Source of the DNA: Streptomyces sp. NBC_00513
GTDB taxonomy: Bacteria > Actinomycetota > Actinomycetes > Streptomycetales > Streptomycetaceae
Direction of reading: 5' to 3'
Length of the DNA stretch: 64,000 nucleotides
Assembly (NCBI RefSeq): GCF_041431415.1
Contig: NZ_CP107845.1
Coordinates: 1,674,001-1,738,000 of the forward strand
Part shown: piece after piece, positions 17,117-25,373 of the stretch
How the letters are laid out: every line of letters starts with the position of its first letter
Position numbering within the stretch: the stretch's first letter is position 1
Notes under the pieces: generated by a model
Databases searched by the model: none
Seen by the model: only the letters and a program-made list of their open reading frames with translations
Told to the model about the DNA's origin: nothing
Made by a program: the position numbers and the translations under genes

Positions 17117-17836
17117 ATGTCCCCCGACACGGACACCGCCACACATCCTCTCGACAACCCGGTCTGGGCGGCGCTGAGCGGCCCGCACCGCGACTTCGCG
17201 GTGCCCGGTGGGCGCGCCGCCCGCTACCGGACGGACGCGAACCCCTTCGCCGCCCTGGACGACCCGGACGACCCCCGCGCCTGGGAGGACCTCGCGGCGC
17301 TCGTGGGTCCCGGCACGGAGGTCTGGTTGACGGGGTTGCCGACGCCGCCCGCCGGCTGGGAGACGGTGTTGGCCGTACCGGGCGTGCAGCTCGACGGCAG
17401 CGCGGTGCCCGGCGAGCCGGCGCCCGAGGCGGTGCGGCTGGGGGCGGCCGACGTCCCCGAGATGCTGGAGCTGGTCCGGCTGACCGAGCCGGGGCCCTTC
17501 CTGTCGCGCACCGTCGAGCTGGGCACGTACCTCGGGATCCGGCACGAGGGCCGGCTGGTGGCGATGGCCGGGGAGCGGATGCGGCCGCCGGGCTGGACGG
17601 AGATCAGCGCGGTGTGCACGCACCCCGAGCACCGGGGGAAGGGCCTGGCGGCGCGGCTGATCCGGGCGGTGGCCGCCGGCATCCGCGAGCGCGGGGACGT
17701 TCCCTTCCTGCACGCCGCCGCGAGCAATGTGAACGCCATCCGCCTGTACACGTCGATGGGCTTCGTGCTGCGCCGCGAGCCGGTGTTCATCGGGGTGCGG
17801 ACCCCGGGCGCCCCGGGCGACGAAAAGAAGGCTTAA
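17117..17836 (+). CDS. GNAT-family N-acetyltransferase (FR47-like)
   Basis: A 239-residue protein. The C-terminal GNAT domain spans about residues 105-235, with the acetyl-CoA loop THPEHRGKGLAARL (Q/RxxGxG/A type) and the ending AASNVNAIRLYTSMGF. The N-terminal 100 residues form a family-specific helper domain. The acceptor substrate is unknown. ATG at 17117 is preceded by GGAAGGA at somewhat long spacing. A small inverted repeat GTCGGT-N5-ACCGAC (17064-17080) lies upstream. It is monocistronic as far as can be seen. Confidence 0.85.
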   Translation: MSPDTDTATHPLDNPVWAALSGPHRDFAVPGGRAARYRTDANPFAALDDPDDPRAWEDLAALVGPGTEVWLTGLPTPPAGWETVLAVPGVQLDGSAVPGEPAPEAVRLGAADVPEMLELVRLTEPGPFLSRTVELGTYLGIRHEGRLVAMAGERMRPPGWTEISAVCTHPEHRGKGLAARLIRAVAAGIRERGDVPFLHAAASNVNAIRLYTSMGFVLRREPVFIGVRTPGAPGDEKKA

Positions 17837-18263
17837 CACGGGGTTCATTGAGTGAGCGTGTCCGGCGCCTTAGGTTCGGGGTGGGTAGCGATGAACAGGG
17901 GGGTGGCGGTGGACACGCAGTGTGCGGGCGCCCATCCCACCCCCCGGCTCGCTCCGACGGGGTCGGTCCGCCGGCACTCCCGGACCCGCGTCGGCGCGCG
18001 GCGGGCCTGCGCCCCGCCGCGCCGTTCCTGAGCAACTCCCAGGCGCCCGGCCCCGATCGGGGCCCGGCGACGCCCAACGCCCCTTTCTGAGCGGGGAGTC
18101 GGCGTTTCCCCGCGTGCCCGCGCCCCCACCCCGCGGTCCCTCGCGCCGCCCGCTTCGACGGGTGGGCAGGCGGGTCGGGATTCCCTTGCGGGCGGGGATG
18201 TTTCAGGGGGCACGGAGCGGTCACACGCGGGGGAACCCACGTACCCCTCGGAAAGGAACTCCC
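17837..18263. other. 427-base intergenic region before the WhiB gene
   Basis: No gene is supported. A frame starting at 17891 (ATG, or GTG at 17909) gives an Arg/Pro-rich peptide of under 50 residues with no recognisable motif. CGCCCGGCCCCGATCGGGGC near 18051 forms a short GCCCCGATCGGGGC palindrome. The last 100 bases presumably contain the WhiB promoter, but no clear -35/-10 pair could be picked. Confidence 0.5.
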
Positions 18264-18557
18264 ATGACCGACGTCTCCCGCCTGCCGGGTTCCGCCCCCG
18301 ACAACTGGCAGTGGCAATCCCGGGCGGCGTGCCGGGACCTGGGGTCCGCCCGGTTCTTCCATCCCGCCGGTGAGCGTGGCGAGGACCGCGAGGACCGGGA
18401 CGAGGCCGCCAAGCGGATCTGCGCCGGATGTCCGGTGCGCACGGCCTGCCTCGAACACGCGCTGCGCACCCGTGAGGCCTTCGGGGTCTGGGGCGGCCTG
18501 ACCGAGGAGGAGCGGCACGCCCTCCTGGGCGGTCGTCGCGCCCCGGCCCATGTGTAG
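18264..18557 (+). CDS. WhiB-family iron-sulfur transcriptional regulator
   Basis: A 97-residue WhiB-like (Wbl) protein. Four conserved cysteines (Cys23, Cys53, Cys56, Cys62; pattern C-X29-C-X2-C-X5-C) ligate a 4Fe-4S cluster, and FGVWGGLTEEER at about 73-84 is the turn that contacts sigma region 4. Wbl proteins act as redox- or NO-sensitive partners of the primary sigma factor in development and antibiotic resistance. Which Wbl subfamily this is could not be decided. ATG follows GGAAAGGAA. Confidence 0.93.
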   Translation: MTDVSRLPGSAPDNWQWQSRAACRDLGSARFFHPAGERGEDREDRDEAAKRICAGCPVRTACLEHALRTREAFGVWGGLTEEERHALLGGRRAPAHV

Positions 18558-18735
18558 AAGAGCGTCCGGCCCGCGCGCGAGCGGGACGGGCGGCGACGGG
18601 TCGGACGTGTGAATGCGTCCGGCCCGTTTCGCTGCCCCGGTCCGGCACCCCTTGCGGCACCCCCGGCCGGGTGCGGGCCGTGGGTCGGCGAGAGCGGGCG
18701 GCGCCGTTGCCGCCGGGATAAAATTGACCGGCTGT

Positions 18736-18768
18736 GCGCATCGGCCGCGCGATGGCGCATCGGCCGCG
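18736..18768. repeat. Direct repeat before the secreted-protein gene
   Basis: GCGCATCGGCCGCG occurs at 18736-18749 and 18755-18768 (period 19), 44 bases before the ATG of the secreted protein. It may be an operator; nothing else supports this. Confidence 0.45.
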
Positions 18769-18811
18769 TGACGAGGTTCTGTCGACCGGGGGTCCCACGA
18801 GAGGAACACCC

Positions 18812-19303
18812 ATGAAGCGACGCTTTCGTCTGACCGTGCTCACCCCGCTGGCGACCGGCGCCCTCGCCGTCGGTTCCCTGGTGATCTCCTCGGGCGGCGC
18901 CGGGGCGGCCGCGCCGACGGCCACCTGTTCCACGTCGGCCACCCGGCCGGGCGGAACGGTGTCCGTGTCCGGCAGCGGGTTCGCGCCGGGGCCCGCGGTC
19001 CTGTCCTCGCCGACCGCCCAGGGCGGCCGGTTCGAGGTGGGTCCCGACGGCGCCTTCACCCTTCCGAAACGGCAGAGCGGCGCCTACACCGTCTCCCAGG
19101 GCGGCCGGGACACCAAGTGCGGTGGCGCCGACGAGGCGGACGCGCACGCCCGGGCGGGCGGCGACCCGTACAAGGCCGGTGTCGTCGCCGGGTGGGACGC
19201 GGTCAAGGGGAGCTGCGACGCGACCGCGCCGCCGTCGGCGAACCGGCAGTTCTCGAACGGTTGGACGAAGGGCGCGGCCGTGGCGCGCGAGGCGTACTGC
19301 TGA
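18812..19303 (+). CDS. Secreted protein of unknown function with two Cys pairs
   Basis: A 163-residue protein with a clear Sec signal peptide (MKRRFRLTVLTPLATGALAV, cleavage near AGA-AAP at about residue 35). An Ig-like segment with GGTVSVSGSGFAPG follows, then a C-terminal region rich in Gly/Ala with KCGGADEAD and a final Cys as the last residue. Four Cys in the mature part suggest two disulfides. I do not recognise the family. GAGAGGAA precedes the ATG. It ends before a strong terminator. Confidence 0.7.
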   Translation: MKRRFRLTVLTPLATGALAVGSLVISSGGAGAAAPTATCSTSATRPGGTVSVSGSGFAPGPAVLSSPTAQGGRFEVGPDGAFTLPKRQSGAYTVSQGGRDTKCGGADEADAHARAGGDPYKAGVVAGWDAVKGSCDATAPPSANRQFSNGWTKGAAVAREAYC

Positions 19304-19334
19304 ACGCCCCGGTCCGCCGCACGCCCCCGGGCAG

Positions 19335-19370
19335 CCGAAACGCCCCGGTCCGTGGACCGGGGCGTTTCGG
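19335..19370. terminator. Strong bidirectional terminator
   Basis: CCGAAACGCCCCGGTCC (19335-19351) and its exact complement (19354-19370) make a perfect 17-base stem. It has T/A-containing ends on both sides and separates the secreted-protein gene from the convergent lrp gene. Confidence 0.9.
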
Positions 19371-19373
19371 CGG

Positions 19374-19829
19374 CTACGCGGGTGCGCCGGAGGTGAAGCG
19401 GCGCAGCAGCGGGGAGAGGACCAGGACGGATTTGGTGCGTTCCACGAAGGGCTCGCCCGCGATCCGTTCCAGTACGCGTTCGAAGTGCCTCATGTCGGAG
19501 GCGAAGACCTGGACGAGGGCGTCCGCGTCACCGGTGACGGTGGACGCGGACACGACCTCGGGGTACCGCTCCAACCCTCGCCGGATGTCGTCCGGCGAGG
19601 TGTTGTGGCGACAGTAGATCTCGATGAAGCCCTCGGTCTCCCAGCCCATGGCGGCGGGGTCGACCCGGACGGTGAAGCCGGTGATGGCTCCCTCGGCACG
19701 CAGCCGGTCCACGCGCCGTTTGACGGCGGGGGCCGAGAGTCCGACCTCGGAGCCGATGTCCGCGTAGGAACGTCGGGCGTCCTCGGCGAGGGCGTGCACG
19801 ATGCGTTCGTCGAGATCGTTCAGTCGCAC
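19374..19829 (-). CDS. Lrp/AsnC-family transcriptional regulator
   Basis: A 151-residue regulator. The N-terminal helix-turn-helix (about residues 4-60: LDERIVHALAEDARRSYADIGSEVGLSAPAVKRRVDRL, shortened here) is followed by the RAM ligand-binding domain, with VTGDADALVQVFASDM near its core. Such proteins sense amino acids and form octamers. The GTG start lies ten bases after the stop of the cationic amino-acid permease, so the two are co-transcribed and the ligand is probably a permease substrate. The GTG is preferred to an upstream ATG at 19919 that lies inside the permease. The motif shared with the davA promoter makes it a candidate regulator of lysine catabolism. Confidence 0.88.
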   Translation of the reverse strand: MRLNDLDERIVHALAEDARRSYADIGSEVGLSAPAVKRRVDRLRAEGAITGFTVRVDPAAMGWETEGFIEIYCRHNTSPDDIRRGLERYPEVVSASTVTGDADALVQVFASDMRHFERVLERIAGEPFVERTKSVLVLSPLLRRFTSGAPA

Positions 19830-19839
19830 TGCGGGTGGA

Positions 19840-21294
19840 TCACTTCTCTGCTGTGGCCAGTCGGGAGCGGCGAATGCCGTACAGGAAGTAGAACACGAGA
19901 CCCGCTGCCATCCAGCCACCGAAAACGATCCACGTGACGGTGTCCAGGCTGAACATCATGTAGCCGCAGGCGAGGAAACCGAGGATGGGCGTGATCGGGA
20001 AGAGCGCCACCTTGAAGGTGCGCGGCATGTCGGGCTTGGTGCGGCGCAGGATGATGACGGCGACGTTGACCAGGCCGAAGGCGAAGAGGGTGCCGATGCT
20101 GGTGGCGTCGGCGAGCTTGCCGAGGGGGATGAAGGACGCGAGGATCCCGCAGAAGAGGGAAACGATCACGACGTTGGCGCGGGGGGCGCCGGTCTTCGGG
20201 TTGACCTTGGCGAAGACCTTGGGGACGAGACCGTCGCGGGACATGGCGAAGAGGATGCGGGTCTGGCCGTAGAGCACGGCGAAGACCACGGAGGCGATGG
20301 CGACGACGGCGCCCGCGGCGAGGACGACTCCCCAGAAGGTGTGACCGGAGACGTCGGTCATGATCTGCGCCAGGGCGGCCTCGGTGCCCTCGAAGTCCTG
20401 CCACGGCATGGCGCCGACGGCGACGAAGGCGACGAGGACGTAGAGCACGGTGACGATGCCCAGCGAGAGCATGATCGCGCGGGGCAGGTCGCGCTTGGGG
20501 TCCTTGGCCTCCTCACCCGCGGTGGAGGCGGCGTCGAAGCCGATGTACGAGAAGAACAGCGTGGAGGCGGCGGCGCTGATGCCGGTGATGCCGAGCGGGG
20601 CGAGCGGGGTGTAGTTGCCGGCCTTGATGCCCATGAAGCCGATGCCGATGAAGAGCAGCAGCGTGACGATCTTCACGCCCACCATGATCGAGTTGATCCG
20701 GGCGCTCTCCTTGGCGCCGCCCATCAGGAAGACCATGGCGAGCAGGACCACGATCAGCGCGGGCAGGTTGATGAAGCCGCCCTCGCCCAGCGGGGCGGAT
20801 ATCGCCTCGGGGATGGTGACGCCGATGGTGCCGTCGAGGAGTTCGTTGAGGTACTCGCCCCAGCCGACGGCGACCGCCGCGACGGACACGCCGTACTCCA
20901 GGACCAGGCACCAGCCGCAGACCCAGGCGACGAGCTCGCCCATGGTGGCGTACGAGTAGGAGTACGAGGAGCCGGAGACCGGCACGGATCCGGCCAGCTC
21001 CGCGTAGGAGAGCGCGGAGAACAGGGCGGTCAGGCCCGCGATGACGAAGGAGATCGTGACGGCGGGGCCGGCCTTGGGGGCCGCCGTGCCGAGGACGACG
21101 AAGATGCCGGTGCCGAGGGTGGCGCCGATGCTGATCATCGTCAGCTGCCACATGGTGAGCGAGCGGCGCAGCGAGCCGCCCTCGCCCTGGCCGCCCTCGG
21201 CGACCAGCTGCTCGACCGGCTTGCGGCGCAGCAAAGGATGGGCAGGCTTGCGGGGCTCTGAGGTGAGCGGTGGCGCCTGGCCGGTTTCGAGCAC
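19840..21294 (-). CDS. APC-superfamily amino acid permease (cationic amino acid transporter type)
   Basis: A 484-residue permease with about twelve to fourteen membrane helices. It belongs to the CAT/YfnA branch: MISIGATLGTGIFVVLGT in helix 1, FVIAGLTALFSALSYAELAG in helix 2, FFSYIGFDAASTAGEEAKDPKRDLPRAI in the middle (shown in pieces), and QTRILFAMSRDGLVP. Members carry lysine, arginine or related amino acids. GTG at 21294 has AAAGGAG eight bases upstream, and the 50-residue cytoplasmic N-terminus is normal for the branch. It is followed after ten bases by lrp. With davA-davB about 4 kb away, lysine is a reasonable substrate guess. Confidence 0.88.
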   Translation of the reverse strand: MLETGQAPPLTSEPRKPAHPLLRRKPVEQLVAEGGQGEGGSLRRSLTMWQLTMISIGATLGTGIFVVLGTAAPKAGPAVTISFVIAGLTALFSALSYAELAGSVPVSGSSYSYSYATMGELVAWVCGWCLVLEYGVSVAAVAVGWGEYLNELLDGTIGVTIPEAISAPLGEGGFINLPALIVVLLAMVFLMGGAKESARINSIMVGVKIVTLLLFIGIGFMGIKAGNYTPLAPLGITGISAAASTLFFSYIGFDAASTAGEEAKDPKRDLPRAIMLSLGIVTVLYVLVAFVAVGAMPWQDFEGTEAALAQIMTDVSGHTFWGVVLAAGAVVAIASVVFAVLYGQTRILFAMSRDGLVPKVFAKVNPKTGAPRANVVIVSLFCGILASFIPLGKLADATSIGTLFAFGLVNVAVIILRRTKPDMPRTFKVALFPITPILGFLACGYMMFSLDTVTWIVFGGWMAAGLVFYFLYGIRRSRLATAEK

Positions 21295-21474
21295 GAGGGG
21301 ACTCCTTTGACACTGCGGGTGGGGATTCAGGCATCGACCGCAGCGATCCGGAGCAGGAGCAGGCGGGCAGGAGCCAGCCTGGGCATGGGGGACCGCCGAG
21401 CAGGCGGTCCACGCCACTCCACGTACAGCGAGTGAGCCTACGAGCTGAGTGATACCGCCCGTAATGCACCATCC

Positions 21475-21556
21475 TTGCACATTGGCGCACGATCGTTGCG
21501 CGGATCTGTCCTGGATGGTCCTTTGTTGCGCGCGGACGATCGATCACTGCGCGACC
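21475..21556. promoter_or_regulatory. Motif-rich control region upstream of the permease-lrp operon
   Basis: Within the 439-base spacer between the divergent permease and GDSL genes, repeated TTGCGC-type elements occur. GCGCACGATCGTTGCGC (21485-21501) is a near palindrome; GTTGCGCGC is at 21524-21532 and CACTGCGCG at 21545-21553. GATCGTTGCGC here matches the GATTCGTTGCGC repeats before davA. The remainder of the spacer shows no gene. Confidence 0.5.
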
Positions 21557-21733
21557 CCCCTCCAGGCCTCCCCGACGACGCTTCCTTGACACTTCGTCAG
21601 ATCTGCCGCACGGTGCCGCCAGGACGGTGCCGCCGCCCTCACGGGTGTTCCCGCACGTGACGGGGCAGACGGGGGTGGTCGACCGCGGGGTCGGCGCGCG
21701 AGGTTCCCGTACCCGACGATCGGAGGCGAACGA

Positions 21734-22756
21734 GTGAGCGTGGCGAGACCACTGACGGCGGACGACGGGTGGTTGGGCCCCGGGCCCTTCCTGCGCGGTG
21801 TCGCCTGGCTGGACGAGGGTCGGCCCGTGCGCGCCGACCCGGCGGACACCATGCGGCTGCCCTGGGACACCGGCGAGCGGGCCGCCCTGCCCATCGGGGT
21901 GCGGTTGGAGTTCACCACCGAGTCGGCGCACGCGCTGGAGATCCGCTACCGGGCGACCGTGCCCGGCCCCACCGACGCGCTGCGCGACCTCGCGCACGGC
22001 TTCGCGCTGTGGAACCGGCACGGCATGCTCACCGAGGTCTTCACCGAGCCGGCCGCGGAGGCCGTCGTACGCGTCGGCATCACCGGCGGGCGCGGACCGT
22101 ACACCGTCCATCCGCCCGAGGCCCAGTCCCCCGTGATCCTCGGGGTGCGCGGCATCGGCGGCCCGATCTCGCCCGCCCCGACGACCCCGCGCTGGGTGGT
22201 GCACGGCGACTCGATCACCGAGGGCTGGTGGTCCACCCGCCCCGCGCACGGCTGGCCCGCCGTCGCCGGCCGGTCGCTGGGCTGGGACACCGTCAACCTC
22301 GGCTACGCGGGCGCCGCGTGCGGGGAACTCGCCACCGCCGAACAGCTCGCGGGGCTTCCCGCCGACGTGCTCACCCTGGCCTTCGGCACCAACTGCTGGT
22401 CCCGGGCGCCCTTCACCCCGGCGATGCTGTACGAGACCACGCGCGCCTTCCTCGACCTGGTCCGGCAGGGCCACCCGAGCACCCCGCTGCTGCTCCTGTC
22501 CCCCGTACTGCGCCCCGACGCCGAGCGCACGCCGAACAAACTGGGCGCCACCCTGGGCGCCCTGCGCGACGCCATGGAGCGCGCCACCCGCGAACGGATG
22601 GCCGCTGGGGACGCCCGACTGGCGCTGCTGCCCGGGCGGGACCTGCTGGGACCCGAGCACCTCGCGGACGGACTGCACCCGAACGACAACGGACACCAGG
22701 TTCTCGGCCTCGCTGTGTGCACGGCTCTGCGGCGGTCCGGGTTCGACGCGGGATAG
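21734..22756 (+). CDS. SGNH/GDSL-family hydrolase or esterase
   Basis: A 340-residue protein with an N-terminal jelly-roll domain (about 1-150) and a C-terminal SGNH hydrolase. The catalytic blocks are visible in order: VVHGDSIT (Ser, block I), NLGYAGAA (Gly, block II), AFGTNCWS (Asn, block III) and ADGLHPNDNGH (Asp/His, block V). This two-domain layout resembles carbohydrate esterases such as CE2-like enzymes. There is no signal peptide, so it probably acts in the cytoplasm. GTG follows GGAGG at 21722. The substrate is unknown. Confidence 0.82.
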   Translation: MSVARPLTADDGWLGPGPFLRGVAWLDEGRPVRADPADTMRLPWDTGERAALPIGVRLEFTTESAHALEIRYRATVPGPTDALRDLAHGFALWNRHGMLTEVFTEPAAEAVVRVGITGGRGPYTVHPPEAQSPVILGVRGIGGPISPAPTTPRWVVHGDSITEGWWSTRPAHGWPAVAGRSLGWDTVNLGYAGAACGELATAEQLAGLPADVLTLAFGTNCWSRAPFTPAMLYETTRAFLDLVRQGHPSTPLLLLSPVLRPDAERTPNKLGATLGALRDAMERATRERMAAGDARLALLPGRDLLGPEHLADGLHPNDNGHQVLGLAVCTALRRSGFDAG

Positions 22757-22873
22757 GTGAAAGACGACACACCTCTCGCGCTGAACGGTTCGCTCCCCCG
22801 ACGACGTGTCCTGCACAAGTTGCCGACGATCCGGCGACGGACTCGGCAGTCATCACACGTGGGAGAGATCAAG

Positions 22874-23827
22874 ATGGGCTTCAAGCGCGGAACCACCCTG
22901 GCCGTCGTCGCAGTCGCAGTCGCCCTTTCGGCCACGGCCTGCGGCGGAGCCGACAAGGCGGGCGGCAACACCCAGCCGGCCGGGGCCGTGGCTCCCGCGG
23001 CCGACCCCTACGGCGCCGGCGCCGGCGCGGACCCCGCGGCCGCCGCCGAGGCCAAGCCCGCCGGTCAACTGACCGTCGCCGAGAACGACAAGCTCGGCTC
23101 CGTGCTCACCGACGGCGCCGGCTTCACCCTGTACCGCTTCGACAAGGACACCCCGAAGCCGCCGAAGTCGAACTGCGAGGGCGCCTGCGCGAACACGTGG
23201 CCGATCGTCCCCGCCGGGGACGTCACGGCCGCCGCGGGCGTGGACCCGGCGCTGCTGGGCGAGGTGGAGCGCGCCGACGGCAGCAAGCAACTGACGGTGG
23301 CGGGCTGGCCGATGTACCGGTACAGCAAGGACACCAAGGCCGGTGAGACCAACGGCCAGGGCGTCGGCGGCACGTGGTTCGCCTCCGCCCCCGACGGCAA
23401 GAAGGCGGCCAAGGGGGCCGCGGCGGCGCCCGCCCCCGCCGCTCCGGAAGGCGCGGGCGAGGCGGCCGGCGCGCTGACCATCGCCAAGGACCCGAAGCTC
23501 GGCGAGCACATCGTCGACGGCAACGGCATGACCGTCTACCGGTTCAAGAAGGACAGCGCCTGGCCCATGAAGTCCAACTGCGAGGGCGCCTGCGCGGAGA
23601 AGTGGCCGGCGGTCGCCCCGGTCGACAAGGCCAACGCCAAGGGCATCATCGAGAAGGGCTACACGGTCCTGAACCGCCCCGACGGCAAGAAGCAGCAGTC
23701 GATCGACTGCTGGCCCATCTACACCTTCAGCGGTGACAAGAAGGCCGGCGACACCAACGGCCAGGGCGTCGGCGGCACCTGGTACGCCGTCTCCCCCCAG
23801 GGCAAGCTCATCACCATCGCCAAGTAG
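22874..23827 (+). CDS. Lipoprotein with tandem COG4315 (Yx[FWY]xxD) domains
   Basis: A 317-residue lipoprotein. The signal peptide ends in the lipobox SATACGG (lipidated Cys about residue 22). A low-complexity Ala/Pro linker precedes two homologous domains (about 65-175 and 200-317). Each contains the family motif (FTLYRFDKDT; MTVYRFKKDS) followed by SNCEGACA, then W(P/P)MYRYSKDTKAGETNGQGVGGTW or its equivalent with DTNGQGVGGTW. Function is unknown; the paired Cys and aromatic residues could bind haem or a quinone, but this is speculation. A terminator follows. ATG follows GGGAGAGA. Confidence 0.85.
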   Translation: MGFKRGTTLAVVAVAVALSATACGGADKAGGNTQPAGAVAPAADPYGAGAGADPAAAAEAKPAGQLTVAENDKLGSVLTDGAGFTLYRFDKDTPKPPKSNCEGACANTWPIVPAGDVTAAAGVDPALLGEVERADGSKQLTVAGWPMYRYSKDTKAGETNGQGVGGTWFASAPDGKKAAKGAAAAPAPAAPEGAGEAAGALTIAKDPKLGEHIVDGNGMTVYRFKKDSAWPMKSNCEGACAEKWPAVAPVDKANAKGIIEKGYTVLNRPDGKKQQSIDCWPIYTFSGDKKAGDTNGQGVGGTWYAVSPQGKLITIAK

Positions 23828-23848
23828 GCACCACGGACCATCCTGAAC

Positions 23849-23886
23849 GCGCGACCCCCGCCCCCTCCCCCCGGCGGGGGTCGCGC
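23849..23886 (+). terminator. Terminator after the lipoprotein gene
   Basis: GCGCGACCCCCGCC (23849-23862) and its exact complement (23873-23886) form a 14-base stem with a ten-base loop, 21 bases after the lipoprotein stop. Confidence 0.85.
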
Positions 23887-23925
23887 CCCGTTCCGCCCCG
23901 GCGGAGCGGAACCTAGACTCGCCCC

Positions 23926-24774
23926 ATGCTGCGCGCACTGGCCGTCGACGACGAGAGACCCCTGCTGGAGGAACTCCTCTACCTGCTGCGCTCCGACCCG
24001 AGGGTGCGCAGCGCCGAGGGCGCCTCGGACGCCACCGAGGCACTGCGCCGGATCACCCGGGCGCTGGAGAGCGGCCCGGACGGCCCGGACGGCATCGACG
24101 TGGTCTTCCTCGACATCCACATGGCCGGGCTGACCGGCCTGGACATCGCCCGACTGCTCGCCGGGTTCGCGCGACCGCCGCTGATCGTGTTCGTCACCGC
24201 CCACGAGGGCTTCGCCGTCCAGGCCTTCGACCTCAAGGCGGTCGACTACGTGCTGAAGCCGGTGCGTCCCGAGCGGCTGGCCGAGGCCGTCCGCCGGGTC
24301 GGCGCCCAGCTCGGCCGGGCGCAGGAGCCGCCTGCGGCGGACCTCCCGACCCCCGCGACCGGGACGGACGGCGCCGCGCCGCCGGTGGCGGCGCCTGGGG
24401 CGGGCCGCACACCGCCGGAGGTCGTCGTGGCCGACCGCGCGCCGGACCAGATCGCCGTCGAACTGGGCGGGGTCACCCGCTTCGTGGCGATCTCCGACAT
24501 CGTCCACGTGGAGGCCCAGGGCGACTACGCCCGCCTGCACACCGACGAGGGCAGCCACCTGGTGCGGATCCCGCTGTCCACGCTGGAGGAACGCTGGGCT
24601 GCCCGCGGCTTCGTCCGGATCCATCGCCGGCACCTGGTGGCGCTGCGCCGGATCGACGAACTGCGCCTGGACGGCGGCGCCACGACCGTCCGGGTCGGCT
24701 CGGCGGAACTCCAGGTCAGTCGACGCCACGCACGCGAACTCCGCGACCTCCTGATGCGCCAGGCCACCGGCTGA
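23926..24774 (+). CDS. LytTR-type response regulator
   Basis: A 282-residue regulator. The receiver domain (about 1-125) has the acidic pocket DDE near the start, phosphoacceptor Asp in VVFLDIHMAGLTG, and Lys in DYVLKPVRPERL. A Pro/Ala linker leads to the LytTR DNA-binding domain (about 175-280) with IVHVEAQGDYARLHT and FVRIHRRHLVAL. The cognate sensor is almost certainly the LytS-like kinase at 27101-28363. A TAGACT box (23914-23919) seven bases before the ATG, with no ribosome site, implies a leaderless transcript. Confidence 0.92.
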   Translation: MLRALAVDDERPLLEELLYLLRSDPRVRSAEGASDATEALRRITRALESGPDGPDGIDVVFLDIHMAGLTGLDIARLLAGFARPPLIVFVTAHEGFAVQAFDLKAVDYVLKPVRPERLAEAVRRVGAQLGRAQEPPAADLPTPATGTDGAAPPVAAPGAGRTPPEVVVADRAPDQIAVELGGVTRFVAISDIVHVEAQGDYARLHTDEGSHLVRIPLSTLEERWAARGFVRIHRRHLVALRRIDELRLDGGATTVRVGSAELQVSRRHARELRDLLMRQATG

Positions 24775-24928
24775 CCTCCGGACCGCCGACCGTCCGGCGC
24801 GCCGTTCGTCGCGCCGGGGAGGGCGTACGGCGATGCCCGGGGCCCGTCGGTCGCACCGGTCGCCTCGGCGGCCCCCGCGCCGGCCGGCCGCGCGTATCGT
24901 GGATCTTCCGGCGTGGGAGGAGCAGCGG

Positions 24929-25204
24929 TTGTCCGAGATCGAGGCGCTGTTGGACACGCTGACCGGACTGCCCCGGACCCGGCCCGCCGGGCCGGCCGAG
25001 GCCGAGGTCCTGCTGGCGCGGCTGCGCAGCGCGGCCGCCCGTTGGGCGGACCTGTTGTACGAGGCCCACGACGGCACCCGCCGGCAGTTGCCGCCGCGCG
25101 CGGAGGCCGCCCTGATGCAGGCCTTCCGGCGCGCGGAGGAGTCGTACGTGGAGCTGGAGATCGCCCTGCGCGACTGCGCGGACCACCGCGACCCGGCCCA
25201 CTGA
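24929..25204 (+). CDS. Small conserved-looking helical protein in the LytTR-symporter locus
   Basis: A 91-residue, charged, all-helical protein with no recognised family (motifs LLARLRSAAARWADLLYEAHDG and ESYVELEIALRDCAD). TTG at 24929 is preferred because GGGAGGAG lies six bases upstream and a TATCGT -10-like box is at 24895-24900. The frame is open from ATG 24833, but that extension is pure Arg/Pro low complexity. It sits between the response regulator and symporter genes and may be an accessory of that system; the role is unknown. Confidence 0.55.
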   Translation: MSEIEALLDTLTGLPRTRPAGPAEAEVLLARLRSAAARWADLLYEAHDGTRRQLPPRAEAALMQAFRRAEESYVELEIALRDCADHRDPAH

Positions 25205-25373
25205 AGGCCCCCTCCCGGTGCACCCCGACCCGCGCCGCACGGGGAGGGCGCCGACGCGGCGGTGCGCATCCCTCGCGGAGGTGCCGGAACGCGCCTGTTC
25301 GCCGGTGCGGGGCGCTGCATAGACTCCGAAAGTCCCCGCCGCCCACCGCATCTCCCCGTCGAAGGACCGCCCG

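Noticed and set aside
17891..18030. Possible small gene upstream of the WhiB gene
   Set aside because: Arg/Pro-rich, under 50 codons, no recognised motif and ambiguous start; left as non-coding.
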